A stretch of DNA of 64,000 nucleotides from Roseibacterium beibuensis (lineage in GTDB: Bacteria > Pseudomonadota > Alphaproteobacteria > Rhodobacterales > Rhodobacteraceae). Both the position numbers and the translations under genes were made by a program. Shown here piece after piece: positions 1 through 8,301 of the stretch. Numbering within the stretch: the stretch's first letter is position 1; every line of letters starts with the position of its first letter. The stretch covers positions 124,001 to 188,000 of the forward strand of contig NZ_BAABHW010000003.1 in the NCBI RefSeq assembly GCF_039542305.1. The letters are read 5' to 3'. The notes under the pieces were generated by a model that saw only the letters and a program-made list of their open reading frames with translations, ran no database searches and had not been told where the DNA came from.

Positions 1-570
1 AAGTGTATCGGTTTCATTTCCGACCGCCCAAGCCAAGGCCGGTCCGTTGCAGCCGCAAACTACGCCGAAATGCTCGCGGTCGGTGGCGGGCGCACGCTGC
101 TGATCGACATGGACTGGACCGGTCTTTATCTGACGGAATGCATTAGCCCCGCGGCGCATTTCGGTCTGGCGGAACTCACCGCTGCCACGTCATTGATCGA
201 GTCGAACGAAGCCTTCTGGTACGACGAGCGGACATCGCTCTATTTCATGCCCAACCGTTCGATGGACAAGGAAGCCACCGTCGATCCGGGTGTGTTCGAC
301 CAAGCGAGGCTCAAGTCGCTGCTGCATGCACTGACCGACAAGTTCGACAACGTGGTCCTCGACATATCCCCGCTGGCTCACTCGTCCGATGCTGCGGGTT
401 TCAGCGATGTGGTGCTTGGCTACGTGGCCATTGCCGACTGGGGTGTCACGCGATCGGACTCCCTCGCCAAGGAGTTGCGACGCGCGGCCATCTTCCCACC
501 GAAGCTCTTGGGAACCCTGTTGAATGGGGTCTCGCAGCAAGAGTTGGATGAATACGAAACCGCTGTGTGA
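1..570 (+). CDS. Wzc/ExoP-like polysaccharide chain-length ATPase, C-terminal part (5'-truncated)
   Basis: The reading frame is open from base 1, so the gene starts outside the window; 189 residues are visible. The fragment looks like the cytoplasmic P-loop domain of bacterial tyrosine kinases and chain-length regulators of exopolysaccharide export. The start reads KCIGFISDRPSQGRSVAAAN, which aligns with the usual phosphate loop (typically GEGKS/T), and a Walker A'-like strand LLIDMDW follows. The loop has R where the invariant Lys is expected and lacks the normal glycines, so ATP binding or kinase activity may be lost. The C-terminus has a single Tyr (DEYETAV) rather than the Tyr-rich tail of true BY-kinases. 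It lies upstream of sulfotransferase and flippase genes, which fits a polysaccharide export locus. Family level is fairly sure; the catalytic state is inference. Confidence 0.72.
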   Translation, partial: KCIGFISDRPSQGRSVAAANYAEMLAVGGGRTLLIDMDWTGLYLTECISPAAHFGLAELTAATSLIESNEAFWYDERTSLYFMPNRSMDKEATVDPGVFDQARLKSLLHALTDKFDNVVLDISPLAHSSDAAGFSDVVLGYVAIADWGVTRSDSLAKELRRAAIFPPKLLGTLLNGVSQQELDEYETAV

Positions 571-599
571 CACCGAACAGGTAAGAAGGATCGGCTGAT

Positions 600-1442
600 A
601 TGGCCATCACCCCACCTTTCGCGTTGTTCGTTGGGCCGACGAAGTCGGGCACAACGTGGATACACGCATATCTCGAATGGCGCGGCGACGTCGCTATGCC
701 GTCAGCGACGAAGGAGACCTTCTTTTTCGACAAGGTCTACGAGCGCGGGTTTGACTGGTACGCGGGGTTGTTTCCGCCCGAGACCGACACACGACTGCGC
801 GTCGAAGTGGCCCCTTCGCTGTTTTACAAACCCGTGGCCTGCGAGCGCGCCAAAACGCATGTGCCCGATGCCAAGATTATCTGCACGGTACGCGACCCGT
901 TTGATCGCGCTGTATCCCATTATTTTCACTATCGGCAACGGGGTGCCCCGCGGACGACTTTGACAGATATGGCAGAAACCTATCCTGACGTGATCGAAGC
1001 TGGTCTTTACGCCAAACACGCCCCGCGCTGGGAAACGGCGTTTGGGGCAGACCGCTTTCATCTGATGTCTTACAAGCTGTTGCGTGACGATCCTGAAGGC
1101 TTTTGTCGCGAGCTCTGCGAGATCCTCGATCTTGAATACCGCGCGCCCCCGGCGTCTCTGACCAATCAGCAGGTCAATGCGGCCAAGGTGCCGCGCAACC
1201 TTTTCCTGGCGCGTACGGTTCAGGGCACCGTGACGCGCCTGCGGCGTCACGGTGCGCACCGCATCGTATCAATCCTGAAGCACACCCCGATCAAGAAATG
1301 GCTCTACTCTCGCGGGGAGTCGCTTGCAGAAGAACGGGCTGAGATCAGGGCGCAAGCCACGTCGTTTTCGCCCGCCCTGACAGCGGACTGGGCGGCGTTT
1401 CAAAGCCAAAGCCCCCTGTCCGACGTACAGAAGGCGCGATAG
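600..1442 (+). CDS. Sulfotransferase domain protein (PAPS-dependent)
   Basis: A 280-residue protein with both PAPS-binding signatures. The 5'-phosphosulfate loop VGPTKSGTTW is at residues 11-20, and the 3'-phosphate motif RDPFDRAVSH is at about 98-107 with the conserved Arg and Ser. Such enzymes move sulfate from PAPS to a hydroxyl or amino group, here plausibly on a polysaccharide. A purine-rich site (AAGAAGGA) lies about 10 bases before the ATG. It sits 29 bases after the chain-length ATPase and upstream of a flippase, so it belongs to the surface polysaccharide locus. The acceptor cannot be told from sequence. The family assignment is secure; the role in sulfating an exopolysaccharide is inferred from context. 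Confidence 0.88.
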   Translation: MAITPPFALFVGPTKSGTTWIHAYLEWRGDVAMPSATKETFFFDKVYERGFDWYAGLFPPETDTRLRVEVAPSLFYKPVACERAKTHVPDAKIICTVRDPFDRAVSHYFHYRQRGAPRTTLTDMAETYPDVIEAGLYAKHAPRWETAFGADRFHLMSYKLLRDDPEGFCRELCEILDLEYRAPPASLTNQQVNAAKVPRNLFLARTVQGTVTRLRRHGAHRIVSILKHTPIKKWLYSRGESLAEERAEIRAQATSFSPALTADWAAFQSQSPLSDVQKAR

Positions 1443-1732
1443 GTCGGTTATACCAGCGGCCAGGCTTACGGGCTGCATTGGACGGCTGCGCAGACCGACC
1501 ATTGATGCGCCTCGACGCCGAGGTCGGACAGGTCGCGCTTTTGGTGAAATCAGCCGCGATCGCAGCGATGCGCGCGTGTGGGCACAGCACGGTTAGAACG
1601 GGCGAGGATTTGTTGACTTGATGCAGGACGCAACGCAAAACTATCCGAGTATGCTGCAGGACAGCAATTGATTGTTTATGAAATATTTTTCACCGCCGAT
1701 CAATTCCAAACGGTGACCATGGAGCGCGACCG

Positions 1733-3268
1733 ATGAGCAGATCGGAGGAAGATTTGCCGCGCTCTCAGGGGTCGCCGCCAAAGCCGCCAAAAGAGGAATT
1801 GACGGGCCGCACCCTCAAGAATTTCTTTTGGATGTTCGCGGGCGGCAGCGCGGAAGCGGTCCTCAAAATCGTCGTGGTGCTGATCCTCGCGCGGCTGCTT
1901 CTTCCGGAGGAGTTCGGCGTTGTCAGTGCCGCCTTGACGGTGGTCGCCCTTGCCGAGGTCATGGGGCGGATCGGCGTTGCCCCCTCGATCATTCAGGTCA
2001 AGACCCTGACCGACGATCATGTTGCGACCGGGTTCACCACGACCCTGGCCTCCGGCATCCTGATGACGGTCGCGTTCTTTTTCCTCGCCGGTCAGATCGC
2101 CGATCTTTACCGGATGCCCGACCTGAAGATCATCGTTCAGGTGTTTTCCCTTCTGTTCGTTATCAAGGGGGCCGGGCTTGTCAGCGAAGCGCTACTGCAG
2201 CGCAAAATGCGGTTCCCCGAACTGGCCGTCATACGCTTGTCCAGTTACCTGTTCGGCTACGCCATTGTGGCGATTGTGCTGGCGATGCTGGATTTCGGCC
2301 CATGGGCGCTTGTTTGGGCACAACTTGCCCAGACGCTCCTGTCGACCGTGCTATATCTGCGCCTTGCCTGGGACGGGATCGCCATTGGCTTCAAGTGGTC
2401 GACCTTCGTGACCATGATCCGCTTCGGTCTCGGCGTCACGCTGACCCAGATCGGCAATTACGTTTCACAGAACGCCGACTTTTTCGTTGTCGGCCGCTGG
2501 CTCGGGGCCGAGGCGCTTGGGTATTACTCCAGATCGTACCTGTTGCTTCAGCAAGGCGCCCAACTGGTGGGCCGCATGGGCGACCAGGTTCTTTTTCCAA
2601 CCCTTGCAACCATTCAGGACGACCGTTCACGGCTTGAGCGCGCGCTGAACCGGGCGCTCGCGTTGACGGCGATGACGCAGATCCCCCTGACTGCGCTTTT
2701 GGTCGTGGCCGGCCCCGAAATCGTCCTGACTCTTCTGGGGCCGCAATGGGAACGTGCGGTGCTGCCCTTTCAGATCCTGATCTCGGTGCTGCTGTTCAGA
2801 ACCGGGTACAAGTTCGTCGGCTCCATATTGCGGGCCGCGGGAAGGGTCTACATCGCCGCGCTTTGGCAATGGAGCCACGCACTCGCCGTCATTCTAGGTG
2901 CCTTGATCGGGCAACAGTTCGACCTTGAAGGCGTTGCCGTGGGCGTGTCCCTGGCCATCGCCTTTTGTTACTTCTCCGGCCTTTTCCTTGTCAGGCATTT
3001 CATCAACGTCAGCAGCCGCGACAGCCTTCGGCGCTTGTTTGGCTACATCATCCTCGGACTTGCTTTCGCAGCATTGCTTGTCGCGTCGAAGATGGTTCTT
3101 GCGCCTGTCGGGTTGGGGAACCTCCTGATGCTCGTGATCCTGTTTGCCGAGTTCTTCGTCGTTTATCTTTTGCTGTTCACCTTCGCGCCAAAGATGTTTG
3201 GCCGTGAGGGGGAGATCTTGAAAGAGCAGGTTCTCAACCGAATTCGTCGTCGCCGCGCGAAAAACTGA
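1733..3268 (+). CDS. Wzx-type lipopolysaccharide/exopolysaccharide flippase
   Basis: A 511-residue polytopic membrane protein of the oligosaccharide flippase group (WzxC/AmsL-like, MATE superfamily). After a hydrophilic start of about 30 residues comes the typical first helix pair, with LARLLLPEEFGVVSAALTVV at about 51-70. Hydrophobic segments then recur to the basic tail RIRRRRAKN, about 12-14 helices in all. These proteins move undecaprenyl-linked repeat units across the inner membrane. It is flanked by two sulfotransferase genes on the same strand, with only 11 bases to the next gene, so the three probably share a transcript. The 290-base gap upstream (1443-1732) shows no coding signal and may hold its promoter. 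Confidence 0.88.
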   Translation: MSRSEEDLPRSQGSPPKPPKEELTGRTLKNFFWMFAGGSAEAVLKIVVVLILARLLLPEEFGVVSAALTVVALAEVMGRIGVAPSIIQVKTLTDDHVATGFTTTLASGILMTVAFFFLAGQIADLYRMPDLKIIVQVFSLLFVIKGAGLVSEALLQRKMRFPELAVIRLSSYLFGYAIVAIVLAMLDFGPWALVWAQLAQTLLSTVLYLRLAWDGIAIGFKWSTFVTMIRFGLGVTLTQIGNYVSQNADFFVVGRWLGAEALGYYSRSYLLLQQGAQLVGRMGDQVLFPTLATIQDDRSRLERALNRALALTAMTQIPLTALLVVAGPEIVLTLLGPQWERAVLPFQILISVLLFRTGYKFVGSILRAAGRVYIAALWQWSHALAVILGALIGQQFDLEGVAVGVSLAIAFCYFSGLFLVRHFINVSSRDSLRRLFGYIILGLAFAALLVASKMVLAPVGLGNLLMLVILFAEFFVVYLLLFTFAPKMFGREGEILKEQVLNRIRRRRAKN

Positions 3269-3279
3269 GGAAGACCGCG

Positions 3280-3900
3280 ATGCCCGCATTCCACATTGGT
3301 GAGAAACGCATCCTCTTTATCCACATACCCAAATCTGGGGGGACATCCATCAACGCGTGGTTGACCTCCCTGTCCGAACAGAGCCTGTATCAGAAACACC
3401 GCCCGAAAGCGTTTCCTTGCGTTCCGCAACACTTCCATGGGGCCCTGCTGGACACGTTGTTCGCTCCGGGATTCTTCGACTACAGCTTTTGCGTCACGCG
3501 CAACCCGTATGCGCGCATCCTGAGTGAATACAATTATCGCATCACCCGGCCGAAGCTGAAAAATCGGATCCTTCCGAAGCCGTCCTTCGATCGGTGGCTC
3601 AGCACGGCCTTCGCCGGTTTCGCCCGGGACCCTTACATGCATTCCAACCACATCCGGCCCCAGCACGAGTTCCTGATCGACGGAACAGAGGTTTTCAAGC
3701 TGGAGGACGGTCTCGATACCCTGCGTGCGAAACTGGCTGAACTGACCGGGATCGCATTGGATGCAGAAGTTCCAAGAAAGAACCCCTCGATCAAATCCGT
3801 CACAACGATATCCGAGGACGCAGCGGAAAAAATCTACCGCTTCTACGAGACGGACTTCGAAAAATTTGGATATGACAAAGAAAGCTGGCAGTCGCTGTAG
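3280..3900 (+). CDS. Sulfotransferase family 2 protein
   Basis: A 206-residue protein with the short P-loop-like PAPS site HIPKSGGTSIN (residues 15-25) and the second site TRNPYARILSEYNYR (about 73-87), typical of the Sulfotransfer_2 group that modifies carbohydrates. It differs clearly in sequence from the sulfotransferase at 600-1442, so the two probably have different acceptors. It starts 11 bases after the flippase stop and meets the minus-strand beta-helix gene tail to tail. A 7-bp stem with a CAAT loop (3915-3932) lies just beyond, inside the end of the opposite gene, and could limit read-through. Family is confident; acceptor unknown. Confidence 0.86.
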   Translation: MPAFHIGEKRILFIHIPKSGGTSINAWLTSLSEQSLYQKHRPKAFPCVPQHFHGALLDTLFAPGFFDYSFCVTRNPYARILSEYNYRITRPKLKNRILPKPSFDRWLSTAFAGFARDPYMHSNHIRPQHEFLIDGTEVFKLEDGLDTLRAKLAELTGIALDAEVPRKNPSIKSVTTISEDAAEKIYRFYETDFEKFGYDKESWQSL

Positions 3901-3906
3901 GCGTCT

Positions 3907-5316
3907 TTACCAACGACGGCGCAATCGCCGTCCCGTCCAATGAAACCGCCCGCTGGTTTCCACGCCGTTCACCAGAACGTTCTCCAGTTCGAGGGTCCCG
4001 GCCGTCCCGGTGACAAGACTTTCACGCTCGTCATAGGAAATCTCGCCACCTTCGATCCTGAGATGAGAATCCGGCGTTCCATCGGCCCCGCCGCCGAACC
4101 GGATCGGTGACATATCCCCCGCCGAAATCAGCGAACAGTTCCGGGCCGTCAGATTGCCGGCAAGCCAAAGGCACGATCCATCGTTATGGGGGCGTGTGAC
4201 CGGTTCGGACATCACGCAATTCTCGATCAGATTGCCTGGATGATGGCTCCAGATACGGATGCCGAGCTTGCAACGCTCTGTCCGGCAGTTCGCCATGTAG
4301 ACATGCTCGGATTTCAGGTCGAACCCGCCGTCGCCCATGTCCGCCGCATAGCAATCCTCGATGCGGACATTGCGGGTCTCTTCCTCAAGGACAAGGCCAT
4401 CCCCCTGGATATACCTCGAACCCCGCTCCTCAGCCGCAAGGCTGTTGATTGCCTTTTCAAGGCGCAGGTTCCGGAAGGACAGGTCGGCACCGCTTTTGAC
4501 GCTGATGATCTGACAGACGGCACCACCACCACCGTCAACGAAGTCGGCATCCAGATCGAGATCACGGAACTCGGCCTCGAACAGATCATGAAAACGGGCA
4601 AACCCGCGGATCATGCCGAGCGCGGAGCAGCGCTCGACCAAGAGGTCACGCACCGATGTTCCCTGCTCGGTCTCGATGACGCGGCCCACATTGACCGCGT
4701 GAATATCGGCAAAGGAAAGGTTTTGGATCTCGCCGCCGGTGTCGAGATTGAAGAAACCGTTTCCGCCGGACCGGAGGTAGGACGGCCCGGAGATGTGGAG
4801 GTTCGAGCTGTTCTCCTGAAAAACGATAAAGGGCGCGCCGCCCACGTCCGGTCGCTCTCCCGGTTCGGTCTCGTTGCCGATCATCTGAAAGACCGGGGCC
4901 TCACCGGCATGGTCGGGCTGGTGAAACGTCTCTCCCTCGCGCAACACGCCGAAGTGAAGCGACACGGCCTCGGTCGGCGTTCCGGACACTGCCCAACGCA
5001 GGTGCTGTCCCGACCATGGGTGTGGGGTTTCCCCCTCGGGCAAGCCGACGAAAATGGATTGCCCCGGACGCGCCGATGCCGCCAACCGGTTCAGGCGGGA
5101 CAATGGCAGGGCGTTGTTCCAGTCGCGGCCATCTGCATCCCCGCTTGCCCTCAACGACACATGCACCGCGTCGTCAGTGGGCTGGGCCCGCACCGGCCCA
5201 GGCAGCGCAGCCGCAGAGGCCATAAGACCGAACAGCACCGTGCGGCGGTTCAAAACCGCCCCTACCCCTGCGCCCAAGGCATCACGGGGTGTCGAGCTGG
5301 ACACGGTCGTTTTCAT
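3907..5316 (-). CDS. Secreted right-handed beta-helix protein with Tat-type signal
   Basis: A 469-residue protein starting at MKTTVSSS; an upstream in-frame extension would run into the glycosyltransferase gene. A twin-arginine stretch (NRRTVLFG, residues 23-30) precedes a hydrophobic segment and a likely cleavage site near PVRA-Q (about 41-45), suggesting Tat export. The body has repeated short beta/Asn-rich strands (NLHISGPSYL, NVRIEDCYAADMGDGGF, NLIENCVM) typical of parallel beta-helix proteins such as polysaccharide lyases and glycosidases. Its start overlaps the end of the GT4 gene by 35 bases on the same strand, so the two are likely co-expressed. It may trim or bind the polysaccharide made by this locus. 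The catalytic residues cannot be assigned. Confidence 0.75.
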   Translation of the reverse strand: MKTTVSSSTPRDALGAGVGAVLNRRTVLFGLMASAAALPGPVRAQPTDDAVHVSLRASGDADGRDWNNALPLSRLNRLAASARPGQSIFVGLPEGETPHPWSGQHLRWAVSGTPTEAVSLHFGVLREGETFHQPDHAGEAPVFQMIGNETEPGERPDVGGAPFIVFQENSSNLHISGPSYLRSGGNGFFNLDTGGEIQNLSFADIHAVNVGRVIETEQGTSVRDLLVERCSALGMIRGFARFHDLFEAEFRDLDLDADFVDGGGGAVCQIISVKSGADLSFRNLRLEKAINSLAAEERGSRYIQGDGLVLEEETRNVRIEDCYAADMGDGGFDLKSEHVYMANCRTERCKLGIRIWSHHPGNLIENCVMSEPVTRPHNDGSCLWLAGNLTARNCSLISAGDMSPIRFGGGADGTPDSHLRIEGGEISYDERESLVTGTAGTLELENVLVNGVETSGRFHWTGRRLRRRW

Positions 5317-6409
5317 GGGACTGATTGTAAATCTCGACGGTTTGATGGGCAATTGACGTCCAGTTGAACGCAGGATCCAGCGGCTGCGCGGGAATGTCAT
5401 CTGCATCATCCGCCAAGCGCGATGCCAACGCATCAACATCTCTGACCGGGAAATAATGCTCGGGCGATAGGCCGAGATCGAGATTGGGTTGAATATCGCT
5501 CAGCAACAGGGGTGCACCAAGGGCCCAGGCCTCAAGCGCCGCGATGGGCAGCCCCTCGTGATGAGACGGAAGGACAAACATCTTCGCATTGGCCAGAAGC
5601 TGCGCCACCTTGGCCTGGGGCAAAGCGCCGGTGAGAATGACCTCGGGATGCGCCATTTCGCTCAACATCCGGTCGTGATCCGAATTGCTGTGGCCGCCCA
5701 CGATCACCAGTGGCGTGCGTATGCCCGATTTCTTGTGCGCGCGGATCAGATCGGCAAAGCCTTTCTCCGGCACCAGGCGACCAACCGTCATCATGTAGCC
5801 TTCGGGTTCCAATCCGAATTCGCTCAGGGTCGAGGGGCCGTTAGCGGCCAAGGCACGACCGACGATGTGATCGGCACCATTGGGGACATAGTCGATCTGT
5901 TCCGCCTTCGCGGGATAATCGCGGCGCAAACGCTCGGCCAGAGTTGGCGACACCGCGATTGTCCGACAGGCACTTGCGACGCCGATGCGTTCGCCCAGGC
6001 GCAAAACCGACCGGGCAAAGGCGTTCCACTTGTCCCGTCGGAAATCGTCACCGTGATGCGTCAGGATGACCGGCATCCCAAGGAGACGGGCCAACGGCGC
6101 CAAAAGGCCCGGACCGATCGCATGAATGTGGACGCAGTCCGCATTTTGCGAGAACCGGGCGCGCAGGATTGCCACAAGGCTATTCGACAGCGTTTCCAGA
6201 TAGGTGTTGCGCATGGCATAGGCCGGAACAACCTCGATTCCCACGCTGGTGCAATAAGGAATGTCGCCGATATAGGGCTTTCGTCCGAAAACGACGATGT
6301 CCAGATCGGGGCGTTCGCGCTTCATCCGATCGTAGAGGTTTTCGCAATGCGTCTCGATCCCGCCGGATACGTCCGGAATACCACGCAAACCGACGACGCA
6401 GACCTTCAT
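5282..6409 (-). CDS. Family 4 glycosyltransferase
   Basis: A 375-residue GT-B type retaining glycosyltransferase. The N-terminal acceptor domain begins MKVCVVGLRGIPDVSGGIET, with the Gly-Gly-Ile-Glu-Thr donor/acceptor loop common in rhamnosyl- and mannosyltransferases. The C-terminal GT4 domain has VGRLVPEKGFADLI and the EX7E-type motif HHEGLPIAALEAWALG near residue 280. It would transfer a nucleotide-activated sugar during repeat-unit assembly on the cytoplasmic face of the membrane. The 3' end overlaps the start of the secreted beta-helix gene. Sugar specificity cannot be told. Confidence 0.9.
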   Translation of the reverse strand: MKVCVVGLRGIPDVSGGIETHCENLYDRMKRERPDLDIVVFGRKPYIGDIPYCTSVGIEVVPAYAMRNTYLETLSNSLVAILRARFSQNADCVHIHAIGPGLLAPLARLLGMPVILTHHGDDFRRDKWNAFARSVLRLGERIGVASACRTIAVSPTLAERLRRDYPAKAEQIDYVPNGADHIVGRALAANGPSTLSEFGLEPEGYMMTVGRLVPEKGFADLIRAHKKSGIRTPLVIVGGHSNSDHDRMLSEMAHPEVILTGALPQAKVAQLLANAKMFVLPSHHEGLPIAALEAWALGAPLLLSDIQPNLDLGLSPEHYFPVRDVDALASRLADDADDIPAQPLDPAFNWTSIAHQTVEIYNQSHENDRVQLDTP

Positions 6410-6678
6410 TTGGGGTTTCCTTCCGTTGTCAGCGCGTCATCGCCGGATGGGGACGGCCACTGGTGAAGCGTCGCGCAATCGGCAGGCGGGAACAAGGCGT
6501 CGCAAAGTTGGGAAAATAGTGTTTCGCATCTGGAAATGGTCAAAACCCAAGAATTGTAATGCCTGAGCTGAAAGGACTCGGGCGCGAGATTTTGGGCGCC
6601 TACTGTTTGCGAATCGGCGTTAAAATCCTGAAGGAGCGCTATTGTTTCCGTAGCGGAAACAGTCATCAATACGGGCAT
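6406..6678 (-). CDS. Possible small ORF overlapping the GT4 gene start
   Basis: A 90-codon open frame (starting MPVLMTVSATET) ends in an ATGA overlap with the start of the GT4 glycosyltransferase, an arrangement seen between coupled genes. The protein has no motif I recognise and no signal peptide or membrane segment. Base composition and third-position GC are lower than in neighbouring genes, and no good ribosome site is visible. It may be a leader ORF, a small real gene or chance. An 8-bp perfect inverted repeat lies inside its 5' part. Weakly supported; kept because of the overlap. Confidence 0.25.
   Translation of the reverse strand: MPVLMTVSATETIALLQDFNADSQTVGAQNLAPESFQLRHYNSWVLTISRCETLFSQLCDALFPPADCATLHQWPSPSGDDALTTEGNPK
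6643..6661. repeat. Perfect inverted repeat TGTTTCCG-TAG-CGGAAACA
   Basis: Two perfect 8-base arms separated by TAG, within the AT-richer gap between the GT4 gene and the small membrane-protein gene at 6921. The size suits a dimeric regulator site. It could equally be a chance feature of the possible ORF on the minus strand. No regulator is identified. Confidence 0.4.
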
Positions 6679-6920
6679 TTGGGCATCTTCATTGGCGTCA
6701 GGAATGGGCAAACCGGCGATTTCTTGCCTTTCAGAATAGGTGACAAGGCATTGTAATTAGGTGGTTTTCACTGCTAAAGCATCACGTATCAGCCTCATCC
6801 AAGATGCCACATTGCTGCCGTTTTCCATCTATAGCATCCTCCTAATCAACCTTTCGTTAACTCGGGGGCGCTACCAAGAGGATGTACGAGGTGCGAAAAG
6901 GGTAGGGGAAAGAACAGAAG
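6679..6920. other. Non-coding AT-richer divergent promoter region
   Basis: The full gap from the GT4 start (6410) to 6920 is about 510 bases and lower in GC than the flanks. Apart from the possible ORF at 6406-6678 and its palindrome I see no coding signal. It presumably holds promoters for the minus-strand GT4 operon and the plus-strand small protein. I could not assign -35/-10 boxes with confidence. Confidence 0.4.
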
Positions 6921-7097
6921 ATGTATGAGAACCAAAACATAATCGAAGCAGAGCTGTTCAACGACGATTCGGGGTCAAAGCGTCCCGGTTGGAAGGGACC
7001 CGACCGCTCGGTGCTCATCGCGCGAAACCTTATGTTCTGGAGTTCCGTCGTGATCAGCTGCGGCGCCATCTACTTCGTGTTGTCGGCCATTACCTGA
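6921..7097 (+). CDS. Small single-pass membrane protein (58 aa), unknown function
   Basis: A 58-codon frame starting MYENQNIIEAELF and ending FVLSAIT. The N-terminal 32 residues are polar and include the basic/proline stretch GSKRPGWKGPDRS. They are followed by one hydrophobic segment (about residues 38-57, FWSSVVISCGAIYFVLSAI), so an N-in single-pass topology is likely. A purine-rich site (GGGGAAAGAACAGAAG) precedes the ATG. It ends 66 bases before the convergent priming sugar transferase and lies inside the polysaccharide locus, so it may be an accessory subunit of the export or assembly machinery. No family recognised. Confidence 0.6.
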   Translation: MYENQNIIEAELFNDDSGSKRPGWKGPDRSVLIARNLMFWSSVVISCGAIYFVLSAIT

Positions 7098-7162
7098 CCC
7101 CCCCGAAAACACCCGTTTCGACCGGTATCCGTCACCTGTGTTGCAAACCTCTGAAAGCCGGA

Positions 7163-7912
7163 TCAGTATCCCGATCCCCGGAAAAACTCTTTCCAGAAAG
7201 TTTGCGCAGTGATCTTCACATCCAGAAGCAGGGACTGCCGCTGGATGTACTCCAAATCGTAGTCGAGCCGCTTGCGCGCAGCGTGCGCGGTCGAGGTTTC
7301 CCCCCTGAACCCGTTCACCTGGGCAAGACCCGTAAGGCCCGGCTTGACCACATGACGGGCCATGTAGCGCGGATCGAACTCCTCGTAGAGCATTCCGTTG
7401 GCAAGCATCCCGGGAACATGCGGGCGCGGACCGACAACCGACATCTCACCCTTCAGGATGTTGAAGATCTGCGGCAACTCATCGAAGCTGGTTTTCCGCA
7501 ACAACCGCCCGACCTTCGTCACCCTCGGATCGTTCTTGGTTGTCTGTGCAACCCCGCTGACATCGCACTGGTCGGTGCGCATCGTGCGGAACTTGTAGAT
7601 TTTGAACAGGTCACCGTTCAACCCGTAGCGATCCTGCCGGAAAAAGACCGGGCCCGGGCTGCTCAGCTTGATGAGCACCGAAAAAACGGCGAAAAGTGGC
7701 AAAAGCAAGACAAGCGCAACCGTTCCGACGAGCAGATCGAACGATCTCGACAGAACACGGTACCCCAGGTCGTTTCGCGGCAGGTGGATGGGATGGTGAC
7801 GGCGCTCTGACGGGCTCAACACCCTCTGACGCAGCACCCCATCTCCGGCCATACCGATATCGGCACGGCCACCGATACTAGAAAAGTTACTGACTTCATT
7901 AGAATATTTCAT
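7163..7912 (-). CDS. Polyprenyl-phosphate sugar-1-phosphate transferase (priming enzyme)
   Basis: A 249-residue bacterial sugar transferase of the short one-helix type (WcaJ C-terminal domain/PglC-like). It has a membrane segment FDLLVGTVALVLLLPLFAVF, then the KFRTM motif, the DELPQ motif, SVVGPRPHVPGM and the PGLTGLAQVNG loop, all hallmarks of this family. It moves a sugar-1-phosphate from a UDP-sugar to undecaprenyl phosphate, the first step of repeat-unit synthesis. The start at MKYSNEV is preferred because GAGG lies about 7 bases upstream and the longer frame has Cys-rich non-typical sequence. Substrate unknown. Confidence 0.92.
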   Translation of the reverse strand: MKYSNEVSNFSSIGGRADIGMAGDGVLRQRVLSPSERRHHPIHLPRNDLGYRVLSRSFDLLVGTVALVLLLPLFAVFSVLIKLSSPGPVFFRQDRYGLNGDLFKIYKFRTMRTDQCDVSGVAQTTKNDPRVTKVGRLLRKTSFDELPQIFNILKGEMSVVGPRPHVPGMLANGMLYEEFDPRYMARHVVKPGLTGLAQVNGFRGETSTAHAARKRLDYDLEYIQRQSLLLDVKITAQTFWKEFFRGSGY

Positions 7913-8301
7913 GGCAGCCTCGCAGCATCGGAAAGTGCGACTGAATGGTGTGCCTTCCCGAGAAAATGAACGATTTAAAAACTTGCCCCCACTATGGCAT
8001 AGCATACGACCATCGCAACATGCCGGAAAACACAACCTATCATTGGTGTTGACCGGCAAATGCGGCCCAAGATATGCCTAGTTTCTGCCATTTTTCCCAC
8101 CGAGCGCCCAAATTTTGCCCAGAATGGAGTCGCTTGAGGCCCGAATCGCGTGACGTGTCTGGCATGGGCCGCGACCTTGGTCCGTGGTTGGGCCGCGTTT
8201 ATTGAAAAGACCCGATTGGCCGGCGGTGGGCGCATGTTTTTCTGTTCCGGCAAGTTGCCGTGGTGTATCCAGCGTACCAATAGATTTGGACAAGAGCTTC
8301 C
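7913..8301. other. Divergent intergenic region without a gene
   Basis: About 390 bases separate the minus-strand sugar transferase from the plus-strand VasI-like gene. Short frames here lack ribosome sites and codon bias. It presumably carries two divergent promoters; no operator could be assigned. Confidence 0.4.

Noticed and set aside
4186..5367. A 393-codon plus-strand frame across the beta-helix gene
   Set aside because: No ribosome site and no recognisable domain, while the opposite strand has a signal peptide and beta-helix pattern.
6559..6756. A 65-codon plus-strand frame in the gap after the GT4 gene
   Set aside because: No ribosome site, no family features; overlaps the equally weak minus-strand ORF.
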